Part shown: positions 1 to 11,720 of the stretch, in pieces
Layout of the letters: each line of letters starts with the position of its first letter
How positions within the stretch are numbered: position 1 is the first letter of the stretch
DNA from: Schistocerca nitens
Taxonomy: Eukaryota; Arthropoda; Insecta; Orthoptera; Acrididae
NCBI RefSeq assembly: GCF_023898315.1
Contig: NC_064614.1
Span: 1,056,054,432-1,056,118,431, forward strand
Direction of reading: 5' to 3'
Length of the DNA: 64,000 nucleotides
Position numbers and translations under genes: made by a program
Notes under the pieces: model-generated
Databases searched by the model: none
Told to the model about the DNA's origin: nothing
What the model saw: only the letters and a program-made list of their open reading frames with translations

Positions 1-2390
1 TGTGACAGTACTGCTTAAAAGTAAGTGCTCTGTCCAGTGTTACTCCCAGGTATTTTGGGCTGTTTGTATGTTTCAGCTCTTCCCCTTGCCACATGACTCG
101 GAGTTTCCGTTTGGCTTGTTTGTTCCTAAGATGGAAGGCGGATACTTGAGATTTACTAGGGTTTGGTTTGAGATTATTGCCGTCGTAATAGGTAGCAAGT
201 TCTGTTAAGGCTCCTGTGAGATTCTCCTCCACTTGTTCAAAGGTTTTATCCTGAGTGGCCACTGCTGCATCATCAGCATATATGAACATTCGTGTCTGGT
301 GGCTGATGGGAAGATCATTGGTATAGATGTTAAATAATGTTGGAGCCAAGACACTACCCTGTGCAAGTCCATTTTTCTGTGTCCTCCTTCGGCTGTTTTT
401 AGATTGTAAGGTTACATAGTAGCGTCTGTTCCGTAGCATGCATTGCACGAACATAGAAAGGGTGTAGTCCTTAGTGACATTATACACTTTCTGGGTAAGC
501 AAGTTATGGTTATCTGTGTCATATGCAGCACTGAGATCCAGGAATGCGACCCCAGTTACTTTCCTCTCTGATAGCTGTCTTCGATGTACTGTGTGAGATT
601 AAGGATTTGGCCACAGCATGATTTTCCTGGTCGAAATCCAGCTTGTTCGTTAATGAGGGCTTTGTCCACATAATCAGCTATGCGTTTGAGGATCATTCGC
701 TCCAGCACTTTAAATAAATGACAAAGCAGTTAGACAGGCCGGAAATTTTTAGCTTCAGCTGGGTCTTTCCCTGGTTTTAATAACGCAATAACCCGAGCTT
801 TCCTCCACAGTTTAGGAATTTGCATTGTTGTGATACAGTTATTCATTAGCTCTAGGATCCATGCTTGTACTCCCGGTCCAAAATGTTTAATTTGCTCAGA
901 TCTCAGATCGTCGAGGCCAGCGGCCTTATTGTTTTTCAAATCGTTGATGGCATCTTGTAGCTCCTGAATGAAGAACGGGCGAGCTAGGAAGGTAATCTCC
1001 TCGTTCAATTTTCTTCCTTTTAGTTTTTCCGTTCATGAGTAGTTGGTGAGCTATCTGATCAGGTGTAACTTCACTGTAATTTGGTTGTGGTTCTGTTGGG
1101 TCGTTGTTGAGACTTTTGACCAGTTTACATGCCTTCCTACTGCTGTGCTTCATGTCCGTCTCTTGTAGGAGGTTACACCACTTTTCCTTTCTCGCTTCGG
1201 AGATACCAGACATCAGTACCTCACCTGCCTGGATCGTTTCCTCTGAGAGGGGGTCCTTATTGTGCAGTTCTTCATACTTTTTCAGAGCTTCCTTGCTGCT
1301 ACCATTGAGTCCAGCGATATACTGGGTGCGGCACCCTCTAGGTATGCGCCGTCGAGAGATTTTCTTGACAAGGTCTATAAAAGTTTCATATGATTGTATC
1401 TCTGGTTTAATTTCCAAGATCTCCTTATCAAGGTCCTCTGTGAAAAGTTCCCAATGAGCTTTTTTTGAAATTGAAGCGTCTCTTGAAGGGCATTACATCT
1501 AATTTGATTACTACAGTAATGCAGCAAGTTATTGCTCTGTGTTGCGATCTTGGAATTGGGTCCTCGATTTGCTTTACAGTTTGCAGGGATACCTTTTCGG
1601 AGACAAAGATGTTATCTGGATTATATCCTCGTTTCCATCTTCCGCTGTTAAATGATGCAGGCAACTTTGGGTCATGTATCAATTTCAGTTTAGCCTGGTC
1701 TGCCCAGATCTCCAGCATTTCGCCATCATCATTTGTCTCTTTATAACCCCATGCGAGACCGTGACAGTTAAAATCTCCTAGTACAACTTCAATGTTTTTT
1801 GAATGGAAATTTCCAGGCTCCGTAAATTTGAACCTCGCACTGGGTGGTTTGTACACGGATGTTACAGTACATGAATGTAGCTCAATAGTTAAAATTTCTA
1901 TATTTTCTTCGCAGGTCAGAGCACAGGAGCATACGTCTAAGTTCGGTTTCACAAATATAGCACTTCCGTACCTTTCGTGTGGTCTCTCAAGAACTAATTT
2001 CATGCCCAGTATTTTTGGTCTATGGCTAGTTGGTGCTCTGTGTGTTTCTTGTAACACTAAAACATCACAGTTGTTTCGTTTGCACATGTCAGATAATAAA
2101 ATTTCTTTATTTACAGATAAGCCTTCAATATTGCAGGAAGTTGTCACTAGTGATGGCCTTGATAAATGCCTTTTTTGAGCCTCTTCGGAGAGTTGTCATC
2201 GTTGGTTTTGGTGCTCCGGTGTTTGCAGGATTGGCCGACTAGGTCGTTTCCAGGGGACGCCCGATTGCTTGTTGTTAGAGTGGTGAACGCAATCTTCGTG
2301 GAGGCTCCTGCAGTGTAGAGTTTCATTATAGAGACATGGAAACACTTCCCCAGGAAATCAGTGTAGACATTCTGGACAGTTTGGACATAA
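1..2390 (-). mobile_element. LINE-J: Jockey/CR1-type non-LTR retrotransposon, broken
   Basis: Read on the minus strand this is an APE-type LINE. The endonuclease lies at about 2147-1428, with the N of SCNIEGLS, the E of LQETH, the GDFNCHGLAW motif and SQHRAI near its end. A linker follows (about 1417-926). The reverse transcriptase begins near 1008 (KAAGLDDL, then LLKPGKDPAEAKNFRPV) and continues in another frame with FLDLSAAYDT, GLAQGSVLAPTLFN and the catalytic YADD at 280-269. The element runs off the left edge, so its C-terminus and 3' tail are unseen. At least two or three frame disruptions and a stop separate the pieces, so this copy is dead. The 5' boundary near 2390 is approximate; basic reading upstream of the endonuclease could be an ORF1 remnant. 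Clade assignment (Jockey superfamily against CR1) is by motif recall and is less certain than the LINE call. Confidence 0.85.
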
Positions 2391-3399
2391 AAGGATTTTT
2401 ATTTTAAACAGGATTACAGTGTGGATCAATCAGGTATATTTGCACATGGACAGGTCGTTTCCAAATGAAAGGGCAAACGGTCTCTAAAACAGATGTAAGT
2501 CAAACACTGTACTCAAAAATGTTTAGAAACTTACCGTTGTAATTATTTCAAGGTCACAATGAAATCTTCAAACCCCGAACATTCCTTAACGTGTATGAGC
2601 TTAGGGAAGTGTACAGTGTTTTTTGACAGAAGTTGTCACTTCTGCATTGCGATTTTCTTTTCAAATGCATCCAGATCAAATCATAAACAAACTGATTCTC
2701 TATTTGCAACGTCTTACTATGGATAGGGTGCTATGAAGTCCACTCAAATTGCGAGGTCTAAAATCTATTCCAGATGTCTGATATTTCGTTCCTGCGTTCT
2801 TTTTCCTTCATAAATTCAACGATAGCGGGCTGAAATTCGAATAATCGTTCCGGGCATGCACTTGTTTTAATGAACGTACTTCGCAGTAATGTGTTAAGTC
2901 TGCAGACTCTTCATTCCATCGAAGGCTGCTGCAGCACACAGTAGAACATCGTGCGCGACATTCAGAAATTCAATTCAACTTCTTTACGTCCTCCTTGCTT
3001 GTAAATTTAGTACAAAGTGCTTCTTGAAGTACAGCACAATGATCCCCCTCTGTCGATCGTTCTAATTTTTTGGTGTTTCATGTCAAATAAGTCTCCGAAT
3101 TCGTTCTGCATGATGTTCTAATGTTGTTTCACAGTAGAGTTGCACTATACGTTGATTATGCAACTGTGTAATAGATACTGAGGACCCTCATCCCTCTCTT
3201 CTGTCATTCACAATCGTTTTTAAAGGTTTATAATGATAAATTGCTGCGCCGCTTTCCTTGTGGAAACAGACACTGGACCTGTGAAGCTCGACATAATACG
3301 AACAAATAGCGAATGTTAAACAGCGTTGACACTACGATTCTGCCGAAAGGAAGTGAGCTGTAGTAAAAATTGCTGTTTTGAAGAGCGGGCCGCAGCGCG
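2391..3399. other. Unassigned sequence
   Basis: No convincing coding region or repeat signature was recognised. Reading frames are short and no motif stands out. It may be old degraded repeat or plain intergenic DNA. Confidence 0.4.
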
Positions 3400-4870
3400 T
3401 TGTGTGAAGCAGTCGCCCTCCGTTTCTGGCGGTGGCGCCGCTGTGGCAATCACAGCTTTGGTGTCTCCCTCTGGTGGGGAAGGGGAAAGGTTGCCTGTTC
3501 ACGTGCATTTAATGGGCGCTATGAGCTCACCAAGGGGTTAGTCACTCTGAGTCTAGTCAGTCAGTCAGTCAGTCGGAGGCTATTGGTCAGCCAGGGCAGT
3601 CTTTCAGCCTGGCCGAGTCTGGTCACTTGGTCAGCCAAGTTAGTCTGGGTCTGTCTCTCGTCCGCATTGGGGAGGCGGTTCAGGCTATGAGCATTGCCGG
3701 TTGGATCGATCGGTTGGTCGGTCGCGCACTGGACCGTCGGCGCATGTGAGGTCCCCAATGAGTCTAGTAGGCCGCGCAGTATAGCGAGGCGTAGTGGCTT
3801 CGCGATCGACACGAGAGCAACAGGAGTCAACCCACGACATTGGTCTGGCCGGGGCGAGCTGCGACGCTGTGAGACGGGAGATCGGCGCGCCTTCCTGCGT
3901 CCGTTGAAGCGGCTGGCAGCGGACGGTTAGGGAGAGCGTTTTGGGGGTGCTGCGCCAGGTCTTCGCCAGACATCGCAGTTATTAGAATTTAAGTGGTTAG
4001 TGGTATCTTGTTTCAGTTACTTGTTAAATTCTACTTGTGTTCATGGTTAGTCTCTCGTCCCCAGCTTGTTCGTTTCTCTCTCGTCCGCATTTGTTAGGCA
4101 GTTTCTGTCTGTCTGTCGGTCTGCCGTACGCTAATAGCTGCCTCTGTCATGTTTGTCGGATTCGGTGTTAACGAATTTATAGAATTAAGGTAAAGGCCGA
4201 ATTCCTGAAATATGTTTTTACCTTGACTATCATCTTGCGAGGCGGTATATGTGTAATGTAGTGCATGTCGTTCATTTTATGTAAGTCTGAATTTCATGGG
4301 TTTTATTTAAATAGTCAGTTATTTAAATATTCAGTTGCCACCCTTACGCCGTAAGAGTCCTTGTACCATTTCCATCCCTTTTACGGGGTGCATAGTTAAT
4401 GTTTGTGTGAGTTGTTAAAATTTTTAGTTTAAAGTAATCTGGTGTGTTACAGATTTGCACCGGTGTAGTTTTTCAGTCGTTGTGAGCGGAAGCTTCTCAG
4501 CCCGAAGGCTCCTATTGTAAAAAAATAAAAAATAAATTGTTATTCTGCCTCTGAATAATTGTAAATTGAATTTAAAGGGTGCTTTCTGATTGTAATTTTA
4601 AATCGGTTTTTGGAAAGGCTTTTAGGAATAAAATTCACATTTGTTCGAGTCTCGGTCGGGCACACAGTTTTAATCTGCCAGGAAGTTTCATATCAGCGCA
4701 CACTCCGCTGCAGAGTGAAAATCTCATTCTGGAAATTCACATTTCTTAAAGGTAATTTTATTTTCCATCAGTTACTTCCTGGCAACTACTTTCACGCTCA
4801 CCTAGTGTGATTATATGTGTCAGTGTTCTCGAGTAATCGCTAGTAAATAAAGTAAATTCTTTAAGAAAAG
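3400..4870 (+). mobile_element. Possible LTR-retroelement terminal or leader region (fossil, unassigned)
   Basis: The first 550 bases are markedly GC-rich and carry a run of four to five CAGT units near 3557-3577. The 3' part is AT-rich with AATAAA-type signals near 4520-4540. GC-rich leader followed by a polyadenylation region resembles an insect LTR or untranslated leader, but no TG...CA ends, target duplication or pol coding sequence was found, so the family is not assigned. SINE-4 (4643-4732) is inserted into its 3' part. It could equally be a non-coding host exon or CpG-like region. Confidence 0.25.
4643..4732 (+). mobile_element. SINE-4, 5'-truncated copy
   Basis: This copy starts inside a tRNA-like B box (GTTCGAGTCTCG) and ends in the family's terminal CTCATTCTGG. 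It is flanked by a 12-bp direct repeat, aaattcacattt, at 4631-4642 and 4733-4744. That is a clean target-site duplication, so the 5' truncation happened at insertion. A longer minus-strand copy of the same family lies at 40120-40430. Confidence 0.85.
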
Positions 4871-7382
4871 ATTTTGAAACTAAATTCACGGTTCAGGAAG
4901 AGAGTCGTGCAGGACAAAACCTGCTGCACTGCAGTGCTAACTGAAAGGCCACGCTGTATCAAGTATTTCTGGGAAGGAACGAGCAAAGCTGAGACAGGCA
5001 GAGCCTTGGCCCGGCCGCGGCCGACACACATGTCCGCTTGACGTTTGGCATTCTGTAGTAGGCCCTGACTTAGTGTTTGCAGGGGATAGAAGGGGAAGGA
5101 GGAGATTCACTTACAGAGACGAGGAAGATACGGGCTAATAGAAGATCGGAAAAATGCGTACCAGGCCCATTCCGAGTACTGAGTTAGTAATCAATAAATA
5201 ACATAAACAATACAGTAAGCCTGACAAGTATATCGAAAATGTCGTCCAAATTGACACTACAACGACACAAGAATAGTTAACTTCCATCATTTCTGATGTA
5301 CTTTGATGAGTCTTCCGCCATTGCGACCCATTCATGGTGAGAAACGTTTCATATTTTCATTCACTACCATACGTGGCGGCATCAGCGTGACCATGTACTG
5401 TTTTCAATCATTTACCGTACAGTTCTACATTGAGTTCCAGTGGGGCGGAAGAAATGGTCTTGTCAAGCACAATGGTTCAATAAACAGACAGTCTACTTCG
5501 AAAAGATGTCCCATACCTGTAAACATTACGAAATGATTTGAATCCCTTATTTAATTTTTTGTATTTCTTATTACTATTTATTAGTGTGCCACGCGCTAAA
5601 CCCTCCCGAAAGTTATTTTCTATTTTCCCGACTTCATGCACCTCTAGTGGAGTCTGTGGTGGTATAGATTCTCTTTGCCAGAGAGTAAGCTATTGTGTGA
5701 ACGTGGTCCGCAAGGTAACACGTGCGGGTCGATGAAGATGTTTTGGGTTAGTAGCAGCACGAGGAGAGCGTTGAACAGAGCCGGTGCTGACGTCAGACCC
5801 GTGTTTGTGTCAGAAAACGTCTGTTCAGGACCTGGAGTGATCGCACGTCGTCTTTGCAGTGGAGGACCGTTTCTTTGAAAAGAACCACGTCTTCTGGATT
5901 CAAGTGTTTGCTTGTCGCACAGTACTGGTATTCACAGACGTGTCAACACTGAACGATGTCTACGCTTTCAAATTCTGTGTCTATTTTCTAGAAGAGATTG
6001 TCGCTCAAAGCAAACGTGGAAGTTCTGTACAGCCGTCACTACACAGTCACTGCGGTCGATTAAATGATGTGTGTAATGTATCGCTAAGAAGTGTATGAAG
6101 AAGTCAAGTGTGAAATAAAATATGTTTCAATCTTACCGCACTGTAAGTCCACAGAGGTACCTGTGGATGAATTCTAATAATACTTGACTTCAGGTAATAC
6201 TTTAACTTAAACAATCAGCATTATTATCGAACAATTCACGTCTTCTCATTGGGCGTTCATCAGAAGGTGCTCTGCTCCTAAGCTTGTTTTCAAATTGTCC
6301 GGTACTTTCACACAGAGCTTGAATTTATCTTAAACTGTGCCCCAGGTGAAACTGGTGTTCGTAAAAGATGAGTAGGGGGTCCCACTGTAATGATTATTGT
6401 GTAGGCTCTGTTTCTGTATTTGCTGTATTGATTATATCTGCAGATTGTTTTGGAATTTGATTTGATGTCAATTTTTCGTTACTAATTTTAAGGTTCTACA
6501 ATACGCATTTTTAGGATAACTTTGGGGATTTAAATTTTAATATTAAGTAATTCAGCATGGAACTTTTAACTGACGTGGCTGTAATTCTCCTGAGCTTAAA
6601 TTTGACATCGCAGTATCACTGCCACTTGCCATCGTTTTTAATGGTTTTCTTTTTTAAAAAAAAACAGGATTGGGTAGGATTTGTTTTTGTAGATGTTGAG
6701 TAGTAATTTCCTGATAGCCTTTTTTTACAAACGTGTGTGAACTAATGTTAGCCCGCCATAGCTACGACCACATCCGTTAGTTAAATTACAAATTCAGAAC
6801 TGTTTATGATACTTTCTCAACAATGTATAGTATATTTGTAACAGTTCATCGACAGTTTTAAAAGGTTTACAATAAATTTTCAGAATGTTTACCAGTTTCG
6901 ATGCACTTTCGTGCAGTCAGTGGCACATGTTAAGTTTCTTGTCTCAGTACATCTCTAGGTTACTTGATGGCTACAGTACGTTCGATAATGAGCCGTAGCA
7001 CCTATCATCAAGTATTCAGTTCTCTTCTGCCCAGTACTGTCTTCATCTGAGAAGCGTGACGAATCAATAATTTGCTCGCATACTTTTTCATTTCCTTGCA
7101 GTATCCCGTACCCTCGAGTATTTAATGGAATAAAATTATCTTATTGGCCGGAAGGACACTCTTACAATTTTCCAACAACCCGATGTAACCCTCAGCTCTC
7201 CGAAAGAATTGTAAGCTGCTAATGTCGGCCAGAACCACAATTGACTAGGAAAAGTATGCCAGCAGATGGCAGCATGTGAACGTGATGCAAACTACCGAAA
7301 ATAAGCACATTAAGTTACATATATGCAAATATTCAAAAATGCTGTATAGCTGCAAGCGTGAAAAATGTGACCAATTAAAAAA
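4871..7382. other. Unassigned sequence
   Basis: No gene or element is recognised across 2.5 kb. A short GC-richer stretch (about 5600-5900) is followed by a canonical AATAAA near 6115, the arrangement of a 3' UTR or an LTR, but nothing else supports either. An A/T run lies at 6650-6665 and an A-then-T run at 7377-7394. Confidence 0.35.
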
Positions 7383-7740
7383 AAAATTTTTTTTGCTGTT
7401 GTTGTGATCATCAATCTGCAGTCTGATTTTATGTAACTCTCCAAGCTAGTCTGTGTTGTCCAAGCCTCTTTATTTCTGCATAACTGCTGCAGCCTATAGG
7501 CCTATCTACTTTAACCTACTTAGTTTGTATAAGCTTTGGCCTCAATCTTCAATTTTTATCTTCCAGACTTATTTCAATTACAAAATTATTTCTTGATGCC
7601 CGACGGTAGTATTTTAGTCTAACTCTGACATAAATTGCTTTTCTCCTCAATTTGTACCACTGACTCCTATCTGATTACTCGAACCATTCATCTAATCTTT
7701 TGTTTTTCATCTGCACACCAGAAAAGTCCACTACAGATTG
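7383..7740 (-). mobile_element. RTE-type LINE 3'-end fragment, diverged
   Basis: On the plus strand this begins with a TGTTGTTGTGATCATCA-type stretch, the reverse complement of the CAGTCT...GACCACAACAACA end of the RTE-A copies. It continues with recognisable but strongly diverged C-terminal coding sequence (CTCCTCAATT, CATCTAATCTT). It therefore represents an older or sister RTE family, 5'-truncated. The frames are fully broken. Confidence 0.6.
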
Positions 7741-8428
7741 GCTTATTCGTGAAATGAGATAAATATTTGTATTACAGGTTAGAGTTGCGGTCTCCCAAAT
7801 AAAATTTCAGTTTTAATGGTACTGTAACTTTGCTTCACTTTTATGGTGACTTTCTTTTTAGTGATTTTTACAAAGCCTGGAAAGCATAATAGCTATCATA
7901 ATTAAAACAATTAAAATGTTATTTTGTAACCTACGGTCGCCGGACGAGAAAACACCAGACTTAGACATTTAAAAGATACAGTTTGATGGTCTGAAAGGAC
8001 GCCTCTTATAGTACGAGACTGCCAATAAAATTTTGGTTAACAGTCATTATCCTTCGTCAGTTATCTTTGCGCAGATTGCTGCGAAGTATCACTACAGAAA
8101 TACAAATTCTCTATGACCGAAGCAATTATGTTCGGTATACTGTCATTTTAAGTACAACATCGATACTTTTGATGACTTAATGTATGAATTAAATATTTGT
8201 ACAGCGTCTGGTACATTACGGTAAGACGTTCCTCTCAAAACTGTAACTCGCAGACTGGAACAATAATAATCGAAAATTTTGGTCTTTTTCTTTTGGAAAC
8301 AAAAATTATACGAGTTACTATTTCTTAAGCCTGTTACATGTATATAAACTGATACGTTGCTGCTACTCGGCATATTTATTCCATGCAGACTCTTTCTTTT
8401 TCCTTCAAAGATCAATTACACCAGATAT
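7741..8428. other. Unassigned sequence
   Basis: A 90-codon minus-strand frame at 8143-8415 has no recognisable motif and I do not call it a gene. It ends at the left target-site duplication of RTE-A1. Confidence 0.4.
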
Positions 8429-8437
8429 CATTTATAT

Positions 8438-8748
8438 CTTCCCCCATGAACCATGGACCTTGCCGTTGGTGGGGAGGCTTGCGTGCCTCAGCGATACAGA
8501 TGGCCGTACCGTAGGTGCAACCACAACGGAGGGGTATTTGTTGAGAGGCCAGACAAACGTGTGGTTCCTGAAGAGGGGCAGCAGCCTTTTCAGTAGTTGC
8601 AGGGGCAACAGTCTGGATGATTGACTGATCTGGCCTTGTAACATTAACCAAAACGGCCTTGCTGTGCTGGTACTGCGAACGGCTGAAAGCAAGGGGAAAC
8701 TACAGCCGTAATTTTTCCCGAGGACATGCAGCTTTACTGTATGATTAA
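8438..8748 (+). other. RTE-A1 5' leader
   Basis: This is the untranslated leader, starting after a short C run and ACCATGG. It is conserved in A2 (34166-34470) and A3 (minus, about 24025-24320), which shows that all three copies reach the true 5' end. It contains a small possible hairpin (CCTTGCC/GGTGGGG with a 3-nt loop) and a GAGGC/GCCTC hairpin. Internal promoter elements are expected for such LINEs but none can be named. Confidence 0.7.
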
Positions 8749-11547
8749 ATGATGATGGCGTCCTCTTGGGTAAAATATTCCAGAGGTAAAATAGTCCCCC
8801 ATTCGGATCTCCGGGCGGGGACTACTCAAGAGGACGTCGTTATCAGGAGAAAGAAAACTGGCATTCTACGGATCGGAGCGTGGAATGTCAGATCCCTTAA
8901 TCGGGCAGGTAGGTTAGAAAATTTAAAAAGGGAAATGGATAGGTTAAAGTTAGATGTAGTGGGAATTAGTGAAGTTCGGTGGCAGGAGGAACAAGACTTT
9001 TGGTCAGGTGATTACAGGCTTATAAATACAAAATCAAATAGGGGTAATGCAGGAGTAGGTTTAATAATGAATAAAAAAATAGGAGTGCGGGTTAGCTACT
9101 ACAAACAGCATAGTGAACGCATTACTGTGGCCAAGATAGACACAAAGCCCATGCCTACTACAGTAGTACAAGTTTATATGCCAACTAGCTCTGCAGATGA
9201 TGAAGAAATTGATGAAATGTATGACGAGATAAAAGATATTATTCAGGTAGTGAAGGGAGACGAAAATTTAATAGTCATGGGTGACTGGAATTCGTCTGTA
9301 GGAAAAAGGAGAGAAGGAAACATAGTAGGTGAATATGGATTGGGGGGAAGAAATGAAAGAGGAAGCCGCCTTGTAGAATTTTGCACAGAGCATAACTTAA
9401 TCATAGCTAACACTTGGTTCAAGAATCATAAAAGAAGGTTGTATACCTGGAAGAATCCGGGAGATACTAATAGGTATCAGATAGATTATATAATGGTAAG
9501 ACAGAGATTTAGGAACCAGGTTTTAAATTGTAAGACATTTCCAGGGGCAGACGTGGATTCTGACCACAATCTATTGGTTATGAACTGCAGATTGACACTG
9601 AAGAAACTGCAAAAAGGTGGGAATTTAAGGAGATGGGACCTGGATAAACTGAAAGAACGAGAGGTTGTAGAGAGTTTCAGGGAGAGCATAAGGGAACAAT
9701 TGACAGGAATGGGGGAAAGAAATACAGTAGAAGAATACAAACGTCTCAAAAATGAGATCGACAGAAAGTGCAAAATGGCTAAGCAGGGATGGCTAGAGGA
9801 CAAATGTAAGGATGTAGAGGCTTGTCTCACTAGGGGTAAGATAGATACTGCCTACAGGAAAATTAAAGAGACCTTTGGAGAGAAGAGAACCACTTGTATG
9901 AATATCAAGAGCTCAGATGGCAACCCAGTTCTAAGCAAAGAAGGGAAGGCAGAAAGGTGGAAGGAGTATATAGAGGGTTTATACAAGGGCGATGTACTTG
10001 AGGACAGTATTATGGAAATGGAAGAGGATGTAGATGAAGATGAAATAGGAGATAAGATACTGCGTGAAGAGTTTGACAGAGCACTGAAAGACCTGAGTCG
10101 AAACAAGGCCCCGGGAGTAGACAACATTCCATTAGAACTACTGATGGCCTTGGGAGAGCCAATCATGACAAAAGTCTACCATCTGGTGAGCAAGATGTAT
10201 GAGACAGGCGAAATACCCTCAGACTTCAAGAAGAATATAATAATTCCAATACCAAAGAAAGCAGGTGTTGACAGATGTGAAAATTACCGAACTATCAGTT
10301 TAATAAGTCACAGCTGCAAAATACTAACGCGAATTCTTTACAGACGAATGGAAAAACTGGTAGAAGCGGACCTCGGGGAAGATCAGTTTGGATTCCGTAG
10401 AAATGTTGGAACACGTGAGGCAATACTAACCGTACGACTTATCTTAGAAGAAAGATTAAGAAAAGGCAAACCTACGTTTCTAGCATTTGTAGACTTAGAG
10501 AAAGCTTTTGACAACGTTAACTGGAATACTCTCTTTCAAATTCTGAAGGTGGCAGGGGTAAAATACAGGGAGCGAAAGGCTATTTACAATTTGTACAGAA
10601 ACCAGATGGCAGTTATAAGAGTCGAGGGGCATGAAAGGGAAGCAGTGGTTGGGAAAGGAGTGAGACAGGGTTGTAGCCTCTCCCCGATGTTATTCAATCT
10701 GTATATTGAGCAAGCAGTAAAGGAAACAAAAGACAAATTCGGGGTAGGTATTAAAATTCATGGAGAAGAAGTAAAAACTTTGAGGTTCGCCGATGACATT
10801 GTAATTCTGTCAGATACAGCAAAGGACTTGGAAGAGCAGTTGAACGGAATGGACAGTGTCTTGAAAGGAGGATATAAGATGAACATCAACAAAAACAAAA
10901 CGAGGATAATGGAATGTAGTCAAATTAAATCGGGTGATGCTGAGGGGATTAGATTAGGAAATGAGACACTTAAAGTAGTAAAGGAGCTTTGCTATTTAGG
11001 GAGTAAAATAACTGATGATGGTCGAAGTAGAGAGGATATAAAATGTAGACTGGCAATGGCAAGGAAAGCGTTTCTGAAGAAGAGAAATTTAACATCGAGT
11101 ATAGATTTAAGTGTCAGGAAGTCGTTTCTGAAAGTATTTGTATGGAGTGTAGCCATGTATGGGAGTGAAACATGGACGATAACCAGTTTGGACAAGAAGA
11201 GAATAGAAGCTTTCGAAATGTGGTGCTACAGAAGAATGCTGAAGATAAGGTGGGTAGATCACGTAACTAATGAGGAGGTATTGAATAGGATTGGGGAGAA
11301 GAGAAGTTTGTGGCACAACTTGACTAGAAGAAGGGATCGGTTGGTAGGACATGTTTTGAGGCATCAAGGGATCACAAATTTAGCATTGGAGGGCAGCGTG
11401 GAGGGTAAAAATCGTAGAGGGAGACCAAGAGATCAATACACTAAGCAGATTCAGAAGGATGTAGGTTGCAGTAGGTACTGGGAGATGAAGAAGCTTGCAC
11501 AGGATAGAGTAGCATGGAGAGCTGCATCAAACCAGTCTCAGGACTGA
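8749..11547 (+). CDS. RTE LINE protein: endonuclease plus reverse transcriptase
   Basis: A 932-residue open frame. Endonuclease (about 40-285): N46 in GAWNVRSLN, E75 in ISEVRW, D179/N181 in GDWNS, D246 in IDYIMV and the SDHN motif at 271-274. Reverse transcriptase (about 450-720): NKAPGVDNIP, IIIPIPKK, NYRTISLIS, DQFGFRRN, FVDLEKAFDN, GVRQGCSLSPMLFN and catalytic FADD at 680-683. The C-terminal region has YGSETWT near 804 and ends RAASNQSQD. The protein would nick the target and copy its own RNA there. An in-frame 54-codon segment present in A2 is missing after VEE (about residue 329) in the interdomain linker, and a codon is missing near residue 780. All visible catalytic motifs remain. The start is the first of three Met codons; the second or third may be the real one, since copy A3 starts MMAS. 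Confidence 0.93.
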   Translation: MMMASSWVKYSRGKIVPHSDLRAGTTQEDVVIRRKKTGILRIGAWNVRSLNRAGRLENLKREMDRLKLDVVGISEVRWQEEQDFWSGDYRLINTKSNRGNAGVGLIMNKKIGVRVSYYKQHSERITVAKIDTKPMPTTVVQVYMPTSSADDEEIDEMYDEIKDIIQVVKGDENLIVMGDWNSSVGKRREGNIVGEYGLGGRNERGSRLVEFCTEHNLIIANTWFKNHKRRLYTWKNPGDTNRYQIDYIMVRQRFRNQVLNCKTFPGADVDSDHNLLVMNCRLTLKKLQKGGNLRRWDLDKLKEREVVESFRESIREQLTGMGERNTVEEYKRLKNEIDRKCKMAKQGWLEDKCKDVEACLTRGKIDTAYRKIKETFGEKRTTCMNIKSSDGNPVLSKEGKAERWKEYIEGLYKGDVLEDSIMEMEEDVDEDEIGDKILREEFDRALKDLSRNKAPGVDNIPLELLMALGEPIMTKVYHLVSKMYETGEIPSDFKKNIIIPIPKKAGVDRCENYRTISLISHSCKILTRILYRRMEKLVEADLGEDQFGFRRNVGTREAILTVRLILEERLRKGKPTFLAFVDLEKAFDNVNWNTLFQILKVAGVKYRERKAIYNLYRNQMAVIRVEGHEREAVVGKGVRQGCSLSPMLFNLYIEQAVKETKDKFGVGIKIHGEEVKTLRFADDIVILSDTAKDLEEQLNGMDSVLKGGYKMNINKNKTRIMECSQIKSGDAEGIRLGNETLKVVKELCYLGSKITDDGRSREDIKCRLAMARKAFLKKRNLTSSIDLSVRKSFLKVFVWSVAMYGSETWTITSLDKKRIEAFEMWCYRRMLKIRWVDHVTNEEVLNRIGEKRSLWHNLTRRRDRLVGHVLRHQGITNLALEGSVEGKNRRGRPRDQYTKQIQKDVGCSRYWEMKKLAQDRVAWRAASNQSQD

Positions 11548-11584
11548 AGACCACAACAACAACAACAACAACATTTATATTTAT

Positions 11585-11720
11585 TTTCGATGCCACTAAG
11601 AGACTTTTTTAAGAAATGCCTTTTGCTACAGCCAATCTTCTTTTCATATCCTCCTTACTCCAGACATCTTCAGTTACTTTGCTGTCCAAACATCAGACCT
11701 CATCAGTGTGCCCTGAGTTG
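11585..11720 (-). mobile_element. RTE-type LINE fragment, diverged
   Basis: Plus-strand text such as ATATCCTCCTTACTCCAGAC followed by TCAGTTACTTTGCTGTCCAAA is a diverged version of the reverse complement of the RTE region coding GSKITDDGRSREDIK. It lies directly beside the right end of A1, so A1 may have landed in or next to an older RTE remnant. Confidence 0.5.

Larger units (their letters stand above)
8438..11571 (+). mobile_element. RTE-A1: near-complete RTE-type LINE with intact ORF
   Basis: The element carries a 5' leader of about 310 bp, one ORF and a 3' simple tail of ACA units. It is bounded by direct repeats of atttatat (perhaps catttatat) at 8429-8437 and 11572-11580, that is, a target-site duplication. 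RTE elements encode a single protein with an apurinic-type endonuclease and a reverse transcriptase and end in short tandem repeats rather than poly(A), which fits. This copy keeps both termini and an open frame, so it is probably the youngest RTE insertion here. Compared with A2 it lacks 162 bp between the two domains. Two siblings lie at 34145-37952 (+) and 21661-24335 (-), and a distant relative at 51908-53736 (-). Confidence 0.93.

Noticed and set aside
3228-3930. Overlapping GC-rich frames as a host gene
   Set aside because: Several frames in both directions overlap because stop codons are rare in GC-rich DNA; no domain or splice structure supports a gene.
8143-8415. 90-codon minus-strand frame as a gene
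   Set aside because: No recognisable motif, and it lies in an unassigned AT-rich stretch.
8438-8560. HDV-like self-cleaving ribozyme at the RTE 5' end
   Set aside because: Some LINEs carry one, but I could not lay out the double pseudoknot; only simple hairpins were found. A covariance-model search would decide.
9486-11367. Antisense frames across the RTE-A1 ORF (for example 9486-9830 and 9852-10166 minus)
   Set aside because: Shadows of the sense coding sequence with no conserved motif; the same holds for antisense frames over A2 and A3.
10900-11530. The A3 internal deletions (relative to A1) as spliced introns
   Set aside because: No placement of either junction gives GT...AG; short shared bases at the breaks fit deletion.
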